Shown: piece by piece, positions 42,127 to 51,032 of the stretch
Position numbering within the stretch: the first letter of the stretch is position 1
Layout of the letters: each line of letters opens with the position of its first letter
Assembly: GCF_004526345.1 (NCBI RefSeq)
Contig: NZ_CP038213.1
Span: forward strand, 3,286,001-3,350,000
Direction: 5' to 3'
DNA: 64,000 nt
Origin: Ornithinimicrobium flavum
Lineage (GTDB): Bacteria > Actinomycetota > Actinomycetes > Actinomycetales > Dermatophilaceae
Notes under the pieces: model-generated
Databases searched by the model: none
Told to the model about the DNA's origin: nothing
What the model saw: only the letters and a program-made list of their open reading frames with translations
Position numbers and translations under genes: made by a program

Positions 42127-44436
42127 CTACCTTCCCGCGGGTCGAGGAGACGGGGGTGAGACGACGATGAGAGAGTTCTCATCTTCGCTGGTCAGCGGCC
42201 ACTCATCGACCGCCCAGCGCAGCACGGACTCCCGCCACGGCGGGCGGAAGGCGTAGACCGCGGCCAGCCTCGCCACCGTCGCCCGCCTCGCCAGCCGCAT
42301 CCGCTCCGGGTCCACGTCCGAGGCGTCGGCGACGCGGTCCACCGCCTCCAGCATCGTCGCCGTGGCCCGGGCCGACCAGCGGCCCTGGGCCTGCCGCAGC
42401 CGGGCGTGGACGGCGAGGTTGGCCAGGTCGAGGGCCGGCTCGGCCCGGCATACCGTGTCCAGGTCGAGCACGGACAGCCGCGCTCCGTCCCAGAGCAGCT
42501 GCTTGTCGTGCAGGTCGCGGTGGGTGGGCACCAGCCGCGCTCCGGTATGCGGTGCCGCCGCCAGCTCCTCCGCCACCTCGCCCAGGCGGGCGGCCCAGGG
42601 GGTGCCGCGCAGGACGCCCGCGCGCTCGGCCCGCTCCCGCCAGGTGAGGAGCACCTGCGCCTCGTCGTCGGCGGTGTGCGCGGGCAGGTCGGGCGCGTCG
42701 AGGGCCTGGAACCGGGCCCACGCCCGGGCCCAGGCGGACCACATACCGGGCCAGTCGCGCTCCTCCGCGAGCTCGTGCACGGGCCGGCCGGGGAGGACGG
42801 AGAAGGCGACGGTGCCGTCGTCGGCGGACAGGACGTCCGCGGCGCCCAGCCCGGCCGCCCCGGCCAGGGCGCGGCCGCGCCGGGAGAGCTCGGCGACGGC
42901 GGGCGCGCGGCCGGGGCGCAGGACCTTCAGGTACCGGTCCGGCAGCGCCACGACCGCCCGGCGCGCAGGACGGTGCACGACGAGGCGGCCCCGCTCGGCC
43001 GGCCCGGCGAGCGCGGGGAGCCGCCGGTCGGTCCCGGGCGGCAGCAGCCGGACTGCGCCGGTCGCGTCGACGGTCCCGGCGCGCAGGCGCCCGTGCTGGT
43101 CCGGCCCCTCGATCGCGACCCGGGCGACGCCGTCCACGACCGTGTCGGGCCAGGCGCGCAGCACCTCGACCCTGTCGCCATCCTGCTCGACGGCCCCGGG
43201 CACCGTCCAGGGCGCCAGGACCTCGAGCGCGAGCCGGGCACGCCGCAGCGTCCCCTGCTCCCACCCCGGCTCCTGGGCACGCCAGGGCTCGGCGGCGCGG
43301 GCCAGGAGCGCGGCCGCGACCCAGGCGGGGGCGGGCGAGGCGCCGTACGCCGCCAGCAGCGGCCGAAGGTCCGTCCCCTCGATGATCGCGACCGCCAGGA
43401 CGCTGGCCAGGTCCACCTCGGCCGGGCCGACCGCGGCGCGGTCCAGGTCGGTGAGGACGAGGCCGGTGTCCCCGGCCAGCACCTGGTCGAGGGAGAAGTC
43501 CCCGTGCAGCACGACGTCGGGGCCGCCCGCCAGGCCGGCAGAACGCTCCGGGGTGTCGGCTGCCGGCAGGGCGGTGAGGGCCTCGCGCAGGGGTGCCGTC
43601 AGGTATCGCGCCACCCCCTCCAGGTGGAGCACGGTCGCCTCGGCGGCGGCGTGGGCGTGGGCCCAACCACGGCGGGCCAGGCCGAGCTCCGGCCCGAGGG
43701 TCGTCGGGGAGGCGTGCAGCCGGGCGAGGAGCGTGCCCGCGTCCCGGAGCTGCTCGGAGGTCGCCCGGGTCGCGAGGTCGGCGCCCTCGACCCAACGCCA
43801 TACCGTGGTCCGTCGACCGCCCCGGAGGCCCGCCTCGGCCGCGGGCACCGGCGTGGTGACGGGGACGCCGTGGGCGGCGAGCGCGCGAGCCACGCGGGTC
43901 AGCCGGTCGCGGTGCGGCTCGGCGGTCACGCGGACGACGTGGTCGCCGAGGCGCAGAACCGCCCGGCGCAGGGGGTTGTAGCGGAGCAGCTCCGCCACGC
44001 TCAGGTCGATCTCCGCCAGCGGACCCACCAGGCGGGGATCGGTGTGGGTCGGCCCCCAGAGCAGCTGCGCGTCCAGGTCGGGCAGGTCGAGCTCGCCGAG
44101 GGGGGCCTCCGGCCGGTGGCTGGTGATGGCCTCGATCCGCTTGTCCCGCTTGCGACGCGCCTCCCCGACGAGGGCCAGCACCCAGCCGATCGGGGCGTCG
44201 GGGCTGTGGATATCCGTCACGAACGCGCGTCCGGTTGGGGTGGGGTTGTGGATATCTGTCACGAACGCGCGTCCGGTTGCCGAGGGGGTGGGGCTGGTGG
44301 GGAGGAGGGCGGCGGCGTGGGAGACGCCGGGCTTGCTGCGCAGGCGGGTGATCCGGACCGGGAGGCCGACCGTGCGGGAGAGCCAGGCGGGGTCGAGGAG
44401 GAGGTCGAGGACGGGGTCCAAGGACGTCTCAGGCAC
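42127..44436 (-). CDS. two-domain APH-like phosphotransferase
   Basis: 769 residues from GTG (VPETSLDPVLDLLLDP). Two kinase-like catalytic regions: VVLHGDFSLDQVLAG ... VLTDLDRAAVGPAEVDLAS around residues 305-350, and LVPTHRDLHDKQLLWDG ... VLDLDTVCRAEPALDLANL around 650-690 (HxD-x4-N/Q and D-x-D). Near residues 45-75 lies a 14-residue repeat, twice GRAFVTDIH, encoded by two copies of a DNA repeat that also forms an intergenic cluster near 15138-15415. Placed between an MsbA-type exporter (8-bp overlap) and the Asp/Trp-tail gene; it may phosphorylate a glycan precursor, which is inference. Confidence 0.85.
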   Translation of the reverse strand: MPETSLDPVLDLLLDPAWLSRTVGLPVRITRLRSKPGVSHAAALLPTSPTPSATGRAFVTDIHNPTPTGRAFVTDIHSPDAPIGWVLALVGEARRKRDKRIEAITSHRPEAPLGELDLPDLDAQLLWGPTHTDPRLVGPLAEIDLSVAELLRYNPLRRAVLRLGDHVVRVTAEPHRDRLTRVARALAAHGVPVTTPVPAAEAGLRGGRRTTVWRWVEGADLATRATSEQLRDAGTLLARLHASPTTLGPELGLARRGWAHAHAAAEATVLHLEGVARYLTAPLREALTALPAADTPERSAGLAGGPDVVLHGDFSLDQVLAGDTGLVLTDLDRAAVGPAEVDLASVLAVAIIEGTDLRPLLAAYGASPAPAWVAAALLARAAEPWRAQEPGWEQGTLRRARLALEVLAPWTVPGAVEQDGDRVEVLRAWPDTVVDGVARVAIEGPDQHGRLRAGTVDATGAVRLLPPGTDRRLPALAGPAERGRLVVHRPARRAVVALPDRYLKVLRPGRAPAVAELSRRGRALAGAAGLGAADVLSADDGTVAFSVLPGRPVHELAEERDWPGMWSAWARAWARFQALDAPDLPAHTADDEAQVLLTWRERAERAGVLRGTPWAARLGEVAEELAAAPHTGARLVPTHRDLHDKQLLWDGARLSVLDLDTVCRAEPALDLANLAVHARLRQAQGRWSARATATMLEAVDRVADASDVDPERMRLARRATVARLAAVYAFRPPWRESVLRWAVDEWPLTSEDENSLIVVSPPSPRPAGR
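42166..42183. promoter_or_regulatory. operator-like palindrome GATGAGA-n4-TCTCATC
   Basis: Perfect 7-bp arms, 44 bp upstream of the Asp/Trp-tail gene start. The word CGATGAGAGA recurs in the palindrome at 49982-49998 ahead of the first gene of the operon. A response regulator or repressor shared by both sites is plausible. Confidence 0.5.
44206..44289. repeat. two in-frame 42-bp repeats inside the phosphotransferase gene
   Basis: GTGGATATC[CT]GTCACGAACG occurs at 44206 and 44248, each continuing with CGCGTCCGGTTG. The 42-bp period keeps frame and encodes GRAFVTDIH twice. The same word GTCACGAACGCGCGTCCGG is found repeatedly in the intergenic cluster after glycerate kinase. Confidence 0.85.
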
Positions 44437-46219
44437 GGGCCACCTCCTCCTCCAGCACCCGCTCGAGGGGCGCCTCGGAGGGCGGGCCGTCCCAGGTGAC
44501 ACGGCCGGCCTCGACGACGACGACCCGGTCGGCGGTGCGGGCGGTGTCGGCGTCGTGGGTGACGAGCAGGCAGGTGCGCCCGCGGGCCAGCTCGCGGATC
44601 GCGTCGTTGACGAGCTCGACGTTCTCGGGGTCCAGACCGGTCGTGGGCTCGTCGAGCACCAGCACCGGCGCGTCCCGCAGGAAGGCGCGGGCCAGGGAGA
44701 TCCGCTGCCGCTGCCCGCCGGAGAGGCTGGAGCCGCGCTCGGTGACCTCCGTCAGCAGACCGTCGGGCAGGGCGTCGGTGAACTCCGTGACCCGGGCGAG
44801 CCTCGCCGCCCGGAGCACCTCGCCGTCGGTGGCGCCGGGGCGGCCCTGGCGGATGTTCTCCTCGATGGTGCCGGTGAAGAGCACCGCCTCCTGCTGCACG
44901 AGCGCCACCGACCCCCGGAGCTCGGCGAGGTCGACGTCGCGCAGGTCGATCCCGTCGAGGCGCACCGTGCCGGCGGTCGGGTCGAGCATCCGCAGGACGA
45001 GCGCGGCCAGGGTGGACTTGCCCGAGCCGGAGGGCCCCACGACGGCCACGGTCTCCCAGGGCGCCACCCGCAGGCGGAGCCCGTCGAGGACGCGGATGCC
45101 GGGGACGTACTCCACCCGCACGTCCTCGAACCGCAGCTCGCCCCGCACGCGGCGCAGCGGCACCGGGTCCGGCGCGGAGACGATGTCGGGCTGCACGTCG
45201 AGCAGGTCGGCGACGCGCTCGCCGGAGGCGCTGGCGCGGGCGACGCGGCCGGTGTACTTCGCCAGGTCCCGCAGCGGCTTCATCGACGTCTTGAGGTAGG
45301 TGAGGAAGATGACCAGGTCGCCCGGGGTCATCGCACCCTGCAGGACGCGGGTGCCGCCGAGGTAGAGGACGGCCGCGGTCGCCACGCCGACCAGGACGTC
45401 GGTGCGCCGCTCCAGCCCCGCCGCGAGCCGCCGGGCCTTGACCCCGTCCTTGAGGGACCTGGCGTTGGAGCCCTGGAAGTGGCGGCTGCGGTCCGGCTCC
45501 AGCCCGTAGGCCTGCACGTGGGTCATGCCGGCGAGGGTCTCCTGGGCGATGTTGGCCAGGTCGCCCTCGCTGCGCCGCGTCCTGCGAGACGCGTGCGTGA
45601 TCTTGCCGGTGCTCGTGCGGGAGAAGAGGAGGAAGACGAGGATCGCGCCCAGGCTGATGAGCGCCAGGACCGGGTCGAGCCAGGTCATCACCCCCAGCAT
45701 CGCGACGAGCGTGAAGACGTTGACCACCAGGGGCATCCCCGCGGTCACCGCCACCTCCTGCAGCCGCCCCACGTCGGCGACGAGGCGCTGCACGACGTCA
45801 CCGGACCGGGCGGTGCCGTGATAGCGGCGCGACAGTCCCTGCACGTGGTCGAAGACTCGGGCCCGCAGCTGGGTCGCGATCCGCGAGCCCCCAAGGGCGA
45901 AGGCCACGGTCGCCCCGAAGTTGCACACCGCGCGCAGCCCGATGATCGAGATCGTCGCGAGGGCGGCCGCCAGCAGCAGCTGCGCGGACGCGGGCGGCCC
46001 GGCCTCGGCCAGGTCGGCCCCCAGGCTCCGGGTGACGGCGTCGACGACGAGCTTGGTCGGCCACGGCTCCAGGACGCGGAAGGCCACCTCGAGCACGAGC
46101 AGCACCCCGCCGCCGGCCAGCAGCCCGCGCTGCCCGGGCAGGTGCGGGCGCAGCAGGCCGAGCGTGCGGCGCAGCGGGCCGCGCCCACGTGCGGTAGGGG
46201 TCTCCTCCCCGCGCCTCAC
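44429..46219 (-). CDS. MsbA-type ABC exporter (permease-ATPase fusion)
   Basis: 596 residues from GTG. Six-helix membrane domain (1-310) with the EAA-like coupling helices, then an ATPase: Walker [22 protein letters not shown]-loop VQQEAVLFTGTIEENI, signature [18 protein letters not shown], Walker B VLVLDEPTTGLD and His switch LLVTHDADT. Exports a lipid, glycolipid or peptide as a homodimer. GTG overlaps the TGA of the upstream glycosyltransferase (GTGA), and the stop overlaps the kinase gene, so it is embedded in the glycan operon and probably exports its product. Confidence 0.93.
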   Translation of the reverse strand: MRRGEETPTARGRGPLRRTLGLLRPHLPGQRGLLAGGGVLLVLEVAFRVLEPWPTKLVVDAVTRSLGADLAEAGPPASAQLLLAAALATISIIGLRAVCNFGATVAFALGGSRIATQLRARVFDHVQGLSRRYHGTARSGDVVQRLVADVGRLQEVAVTAGMPLVVNVFTLVAMLGVMTWLDPVLALISLGAILVFLLFSRTSTGKITHASRRTRRSEGDLANIAQETLAGMTHVQAYGLEPDRSRHFQGSNARSLKDGVKARRLAAGLERRTDVLVGVATAAVLYLGGTRVLQGAMTPGDLVIFLTYLKTSMKPLRDLAKYTGRVARASASGERVADLLDVQPDIVSAPDPVPLRRVRGELRFEDVRVEYVPGIRVLDGLRLRVAPWETVAVVGPSGSGKSTLAALVLRMLDPTAGTVRLDGIDLRDVDLAELRGSVALVQQEAVLFTGTIEENIRQGRPGATDGEVLRAARLARVTEFTDALPDGLLTEVTERGSSLSGGQRQRISLARAFLRDAPVLVLDEPTTGLDPENVELVNDAIRELARGRTCLLVTHDADTARTADRVVVVEAGRVTWDGPPSEAPLERVLEEEVARA

Positions 46220-47375
46220 GAGACCGGCTCCAGCATCCCGCCGAGGGTGGCGTCCAGCACGTGGTGCCAGGAGTGCCGCTCCTCCATGCGCGCCCTGCCG
46301 GCGGCGCCGAGGCGGGCCGCGCGGGCCGGATCGGCGACGAGGGCGTCGACCGCGGCGGCGAGCGTCCGTGGGTCCGACGGCGGCACGAGCAGCCCGGTCA
46401 CGCCGTCGTCGACGACGGAGGGGATCTGCCCGATGCGGGAGGCGACGACGGGCAGCGCGGCGGCGGCGTACTCGTACACCTTCAACGGGGAGAAGTAGTG
46501 GTCCGGGGCGGCGGTGGCGGGTAGGGCGCGACGGCGACCGACGCGCCCTCCATCGTCGCCGGCACCTGCTCCGGCGCGACGGCGCCGACGAGCTCGACGT
46601 CCAGGCCGTGCTCGGCGACGAGCCGCTCGACGGTCTCCCGCTGCGGGCCGTCGCCGACGATCCGCAGCCGCCACGGCTCGCGGGCCAGCGCGGCGGCGCG
46701 GACGAGGTCCTCGACGCCGTGCCAGGGCTTGAGGGTGCCGACGAAGACGACGACGGGCGGGCCGGCCGGGTCCGGGGTCACCGGGCGCACCCGCTCGGTG
46801 TTGACGCCGTTGGGCACCACGACGACGGGAGGTATGCGGTCCCACGCCTCCGCGTGGCCCCGCACCCAGTCCGCGACCGGCTCGCTGACGCAGCCCACGA
46901 CGTCGGCCGCCGCGAGCTGGGCCCGCAGGGCGGCGACGGCGCCGGCCTCGTCGACGAGGACCCGGTGGGTGCGCTGCTCGTCGACGAGCTGGGCGTTGAC
47001 CTCGAGCACGGTCCGCACGGCGGACCCGAGCCCGAGCCGCGCCTGCTCCAGCACGGTGGAGAAGAGCGAGTAGCGCTCGTAGACGACGTCCGGGGCGAGC
47101 TCCACGACCTGCCGGGCCAGCTCGGCGGCGGCCTCCTGCTGGGCGACCTCGCGCTGCGCCGGGTCCAGACCCTTGCCCCCGACGCGCACGAGGTGCACGG
47201 GCAGGTCGGCCAGGTCGGCGGGGACGTCGTCGCCGAGGCGGACGGCATACACGTGGACGTCGGCGCCCCGGGCGCGCCAGGCGCGGACGATCTCCTGCAC
47301 GTGGACGCTGGCGCCCTTGGTGCCGAAGACGGGGATGCCGGGGTCGGCGCAGACGTAGGCGACGCGGAAGGTCAT
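46216..47375 (-). pseudogene. GT4 glycosyltransferase with a -1 frameshift
   Basis: ATG start MTFRVAYVCADPGIPVFGTKGASVHVQEIVRAW, acceptor domain to VVVVPNGVNTERV, then donor domain VVVFVGTLKPWHGVEDLVRAA. Near 46518 one base is missing after TACCCG; the next frame goes on with ATAAPDHYFSPLKVYEYAAAALPVVAS, the usual E-x7-E region, and VTGLLVPPSDP to the end. Restored length about 386 residues. Probably a miscalled G run. It overlaps the exporter gene start and the following GT4 gene by four bases each. Confidence 0.9.
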
Positions 47376-48661
47376 CGGGCCACCGCCTCGAGGGCGCTGA
47401 GCCGCGCGGCCTGCCGGGTGGTGTCGAAGTCGCGCTCGATGACCGCGCGTGCGGCGCGGGCGACCTCGACGCGGGGCCAGCCGGGGTCGGCCACCTCGCG
47501 CAGCGCGTCGGCGACGCGGTCGGCGAGACCGGCCGGGTCGCGGGACAGCAGGATGCCGGTCCGCGGCTCGCCGTCACGGGCGGGGTGGACCGCCTCGGGG
47601 ATGCCGGTGACGTCGGTGGCCACGCACGGCACGCCGCGGGCCATCGCCTCGAGCAGCACGGTGGGGAGCCCGTCGGCGTTGCCGTCGGCGCCGACGACGC
47701 AGGGGGCGGCCAGGACGTCGGCGGCGTCCAGCTCGGCCACGAGCTCGGCCTGCGAGCGCGGGCCCAGGAGCGTCACGACGCCCTCCAGCCCGGCCTCGCG
47801 CACCTGCTGCGCCAGCCGGCCCGCGAGCTCGCCCTCGCCGACGATGCGGACGGCGAGCGGCATACCCTGCGCCGTCAGCCGTGCGGCGGCGGCCACGAGG
47901 TGGTCGAAGCCCTTCTTCTCCACGATCCGCCCCACGGCGAGCACCTGCAGCGGGCCGTCGACCGGTCGCGGGTCGCGGTACGGGAAGCGCGACAGCTCCA
48001 GCCCGTTGCGCACCAGCTCGACCGTGCCGGACAGCGCGGGGTCGACCTCGCGCAGGAGGTAGCGGCGGTTGTAGTCGCTGATGGCGACGACCCGGTGCGC
48101 CCGGTGGAGCACCTCGCGCAGCAGGACCGGGTCGACGTCCTCGTGGAAGAGGTCCTTGGCGTGGGTGGTGACGGTGAAGGGCAGGTCGGTCAGTGCGCAC
48201 GCGACCGCGGTGCACCAGGAGGCCAGGCTCGCGAAGTGCACGTGCACGTGGGTGATGCCGTCGGCCCGCAGCCGCAGCGCCAGCTCGACCGCCTGGGCGA
48301 CGTCGGAGGGGCCGAGGCGCACGAGCAGCGACAGCAGCGCCCCGAAGCGCTCGCCGAAGCCGGGCAGCTCCTCGTGCGCCCGCCGCAGCGTCTCCCACTC
48401 GGCGGACAGCTTGTGCACGCGCGGGAGGTGGGTGACCGGCGCCTGCACCTGGGCGAGCTGGGGGTGGAAGCGCGAGTCGGTCGTGGGCCGCAGCGCGTAG
48501 ATCGCCAGGTCCTCCCCCGCGGCCTCGCGCGCCAGGATCTCGGTGACGACGAAGGTCTCGGAGAAGCGCGGGTAGACCTTGAGGACGTAGGCGGTGCGGC
48601 GGCGGGGGGCCGTGCCGGTCGGGGTGGTCGGCGGAGCGGGGGTGAGGGTCTCGGTGCTCAT
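47372..48661 (-). CDS. GT4 glycosyltransferase (colanic-acid/capsule type)
   Basis: 429 residues. N-terminal YVLKVYPRFSETFVVTEILAREAAGEDLAIYALRP is the signature of the WcaL/AmsK-like branch; THAKDLFHEDVDPVLLREVLHRAHRVVAISDYNRRYL lines the acceptor cleft; donor site PYRDPRPVDGPLQVLAVGRIVEKKGFDHLVAAAARL and LVAELDAADVLAAPCVVGADGNADGLPTVLLEAMARG. It retains the acidic pair. ATGA-type coupling with neighbours on both sides. Adds a sugar from an NDP donor to a membrane-linked acceptor. Confidence 0.93.
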   Translation of the reverse strand: MSTETLTPAPPTTPTGTAPRRRTAYVLKVYPRFSETFVVTEILAREAAGEDLAIYALRPTTDSRFHPQLAQVQAPVTHLPRVHKLSAEWETLRRAHEELPGFGERFGALLSLLVRLGPSDVAQAVELALRLRADGITHVHVHFASLASWCTAVACALTDLPFTVTTHAKDLFHEDVDPVLLREVLHRAHRVVAISDYNRRYLLREVDPALSGTVELVRNGLELSRFPYRDPRPVDGPLQVLAVGRIVEKKGFDHLVAAAARLTAQGMPLAVRIVGEGELAGRLAQQVREAGLEGVVTLLGPRSQAELVAELDAADVLAAPCVVGADGNADGLPTVLLEAMARGVPCVATDVTGIPEAVHPARDGEPRTGILLSRDPAGLADRVADALREVADPGWPRVEVARAARAVIERDFDTTRQAARLSALEAVAR

Positions 48662-48679
48662 GGCGGGTATGTCGCGCGG

Positions 48680-49893
48680 TCAGACCGCGGCGACCAGCTC
48701 CTTCCGGGGGCGGGGGGTGGCGGTGGTGCCGGCCAGCAGGTCGGCGGCGGAGCGGGCGGTGGCGCGCAGCCCGCCGAGGTCGAGGTGCTCGCGGCTGACC
48801 CGGCGGCCCACGGCCGAGGCCCACCAATGCGTGATCGCCGCCGGGGACAGGTGCTGGGCCCGGAGCAGGTCCACCGAGCCGTCGGCGGCCAGCCCCTCGC
48901 AGCGCAGCAGCTGCTCGCGGCGGGGCCACTCACGGGGCACGAGGAGGGCGGGCACGTCGCCGGCGAGCGTCTCGGTGACCGTGTTGTAGCCAGCCGCGTC
49001 GGCCTGACGGGCGGGCCTGGCCGGATGAGGCCAGCCGCGTCGGCGACGGACCGGACGACGCTGGTGCGGGCGCCGGCGGCGCCCTCGACGGCCCGGTGGT
49101 CAGCGTCGGACATCTGCGGGCCGGTGACCACGACGTGCACGTGCCCGACAGGGACGGTGGCGCGGGCCGCGGCCAGGCACAGACGGGTGCCGTCGCTGCC
49201 GCCGCCGACGGTCGTGAGCAGGTAGGGCGTGGCCGGCTCGAGGCCGGGCGGGTCCTCGGCGCGGCCGTGGGAGAGGTAGCCCTGGTAGCGGACCAGGTCG
49301 TGGAGCGGCTCCGGCAGCTCACCGCTGGTGCGCAGGTCGTGCACGCGGGGGTCGCCGTAGACCCAGATCTGGTCGTAGAGCTCCCGGACCGTCCCGACCG
49401 GGGTGCGCTCCCACTCCCGGGCCAGTGCCGCGGGGGTGTCGAGCACCTCCCGCAGGCCCAGGACGACCCGGGCCCCGGGCACCTCGGCGCGCAGCGCCCG
49501 CAGCCCCTCCTCGAGCTCGCCCCCGAAGCCCAGCGCGTGCCGGTCGACGACGACCAGGTCGGGGCGGAAGGCCAGGAGCGTGGCCCGCACGATCTGCGCG
49601 CGCAGACCGGTGACGGCGTCGAGCCCGACCCCGAGCCGCCGCGGCCCGTACTCAGCGCCCGTCTTGCCGACGGCCGGCAGGGTCACGACGTCGAAGCCGG
49701 CGGGCAGCGAGCTCGTGACGGACCCGGCCACCCCGTTGACGAGCAGCCCGGTCACCGGACGACCGGTCAGCACCGGCAGCCGGGAGGCCAGCGCGTGCGC
49801 GAGGGCGCGGTTGCGGCGGAAGTGCCCCATCCCCTGGGAGTCGTGGGAGTAGAACACCACCCGGAGGGGGTCGGCTGCGCTCACCTCGGCCAT
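48680..49893 (-). pseudogene. GT-B (MurG/GT28-like) glycosyltransferase, frameshifted
   Basis: ATG (MAEVSAADPLRVVFYSHDSQGMGHFRRN) opens a GT28-like N-terminal domain with the Gly-rich GMGHFRRNRALAHAL loop. Reading is normal until ARTSVVRSVADAAGLIR near 49010; the continuation GYNTVTETLAGDVPALLVPREWPRREQLLRCEGL lies in another frame and ends at 48680. The join lacks a few residues usually found before GYNT, so a short deletion rather than one base is possible. First gene of the operon; AAGAAGG lies nine bases before the ATG. It would make or extend the lipid-linked sugar. Confidence 0.85.
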
Positions 49894-49981
49894 GCCCATC
49901 ACCTTCTTCTGCCCGACGACCCGGTCGGCCGCTCTGACCGTCAGTGAACGGGAGCAGGATGAGGGGTGGATGACAGGTCAG

Positions 49982-49998
49982 TGAGAGTTCTCTCATCG
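49982..49998. promoter_or_regulatory. operator-like palindrome TGAGAG-TT-CTCTCA
   Basis: Perfect 6-bp arms in the divergent region between the glycan operon and the SulP remnant. On the minus strand it reads CGATGAGAGAACTCTCA, sharing CGATGAGAGAnnTCTCA with the site at 42166-42183. Confidence 0.5.
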
Positions 49999-50094
49999 AC
50001 GCCCGCGCCGATGCTCCCCCCGGCCCGACCAAGGTCACTAGACTCCCCATCCGACGCGGCGCCACGGGGGCGCGGCACCGGGAGCAGGAGAACG

Positions 50095-50300
50095 ATGGCC
50101 GCCCCGAGCACCAGGAACGGCAACGGCGGGTCGCGCCGTAGCTGGGCCCGTGTCCTCCCGGGGCTGGCGGCGCTACGCGGCTACGAGCGCGGCTGGCTGC
50201 GCGGGACGTCCTCGCGGGGGTGACGGTCGCGGCATACCTCGTCCCCCAGGTGCTCGCGTATGCGGAGGTGGCCGGCCTCCCGCCCGTCAGGGCTGTGGCA
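50095..50300 (+). pseudogene. SulP-family anion transporter, N-terminal fragment
   Basis: ATG with GGAGCAGGAG upstream encodes SWARVLPGLAALRGYERGWLR; one missing C near 50206 shifts the frame, after which DVLAGVTVAAYLVPQVLAYAEVAGLPPV follows, the conserved first two helices of SulP transporters. The homology stops at about 50290, where the FitB/VapC-type toxin gene begins on the other strand, so the remaining ~450 residues are gone. A TAGACT -10 box lies at 50039-50044. The toxin-antitoxin pair probably replaced or deleted the rest. Confidence 0.8.
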
Positions 50301-50312
50301 CCAGCGTTGCCC

Positions 50313-50741
50313 CTACGGACGATGGATGTCGAAAGGGTTCACCACGGTCAGGTCCGGCACCTGTGAGAAGTCCTTGACGTTCCTCGTGGCCAGGGTGGCT
50401 CCGTTCGCGAGGCAGATCCCGGCGAGCTGTGCGTCGGCCAGAGACATGGTCCGCCCCTGGTCGAGACCATCGACCAGGACACGGGCCGTGGCTCTCGCCG
50501 CCGTCACGTCGTAGACGGCGATGGCATCGGCGAATGCGGTGACCATCGCGGCCCACCGGACCGCGAGGGCCGAGCGTCGACGACCGGCCGGGAGTCGTCC
50601 CAGACCACGATCGATCTCCTCGACGGTCACCACGCTGATCGTCAGGTCCGAGGTCGCCACGTCCCGCGCCCACGCCAGGACGTTCGCCTCGGGGATGTCC
50701 TTCATGAACTCCGAGACGACGTTCGTGTCGGCGATGATCAC
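50313..50741 (-). CDS. PIN-domain ribonuclease toxin (FitB/VapC family)
   Basis: 142 residues: MIIADTNVVSEFM (first Asp), SVVTVEEIDRGLGRLP (Glu), LADAQLAGICLANGATLATRNVKDF (two further Asp) give the complete acidic metal site of PIN nucleases; VVNPF is the FitB-type ending. Cleaves RNA when free of its antitoxin. ATG overlaps the antitoxin TGA (ATGA). Inserted at the breakpoint of the SulP gene. Confidence 0.93.
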   Translation of the reverse strand: MIIADTNVVSEFMKDIPEANVLAWARDVATSDLTISVVTVEEIDRGLGRLPAGRRRSALAVRWAAMVTAFADAIAVYDVTAARATARVLVDGLDQGRTMSLADAQLAGICLANGATLATRNVKDFSQVPDLTVVNPFDIHRP

Positions 50742-50974
50742 GAGAGGTCGACCGGGCGCGGACGATCATCTCGGACCGGCACGAGCAGGTCCACTCCTCC
50801 CACCTCGGAGATGGCGGTGTGCAGCGCCAGCAGGATGTTCTCGTCCGGGAGGTCCACTGCCGCATCCAGGATCGCACGCACCTCAGCCTCGACGGAGCGG
50901 CCATGCTTAGCCGCCCGACCACGCAACCGGGCGTGGGTGGTTTCGTTCAACTGGCGGATCGTCAGACTGCCCAT
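50738..50974 (-). CDS. FitA/VapB-type ribbon-helix-helix antitoxin
   Basis: 78 residues: MGSLTIRQLNETTHARLRGRAAKHGRSVEAEVRAILDAAV is the RHH DNA-binding domain (Arc/FitA type), and the tail LVPVRDDRPRPVDLS would lie in the toxin cleft. GGAGGTGACGCC precedes ATG. It represses its own operon with the toxin and neutralises it. Confidence 0.92.
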   Translation of the reverse strand: MGSLTIRQLNETTHARLRGRAAKHGRSVEAEVRAILDAAVDLPDENILLALHTAISEVGGVDLLVPVRDDRPRPVDLS

Positions 50975-50990
50975 GGCGTCACCTCCGTGA

Positions 50991-51004
50991 TAGCAATGCT
51001 AGCA
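50991..51004 (-). promoter_or_regulatory. likely operator of the FitAB/VapBC operon
   Basis: TAGCAATGCTAGCA holds two TAGCA words nine bases apart and the 8-bp palindrome TGCTAGCA (50997-51004), 17-30 bp upstream of the antitoxin ATG, as expected for an RHH-regulated site. Confidence 0.55.
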
Positions 51005-51032
51005 CTCGACGACACCTGTAGCGCCGTCCCCC

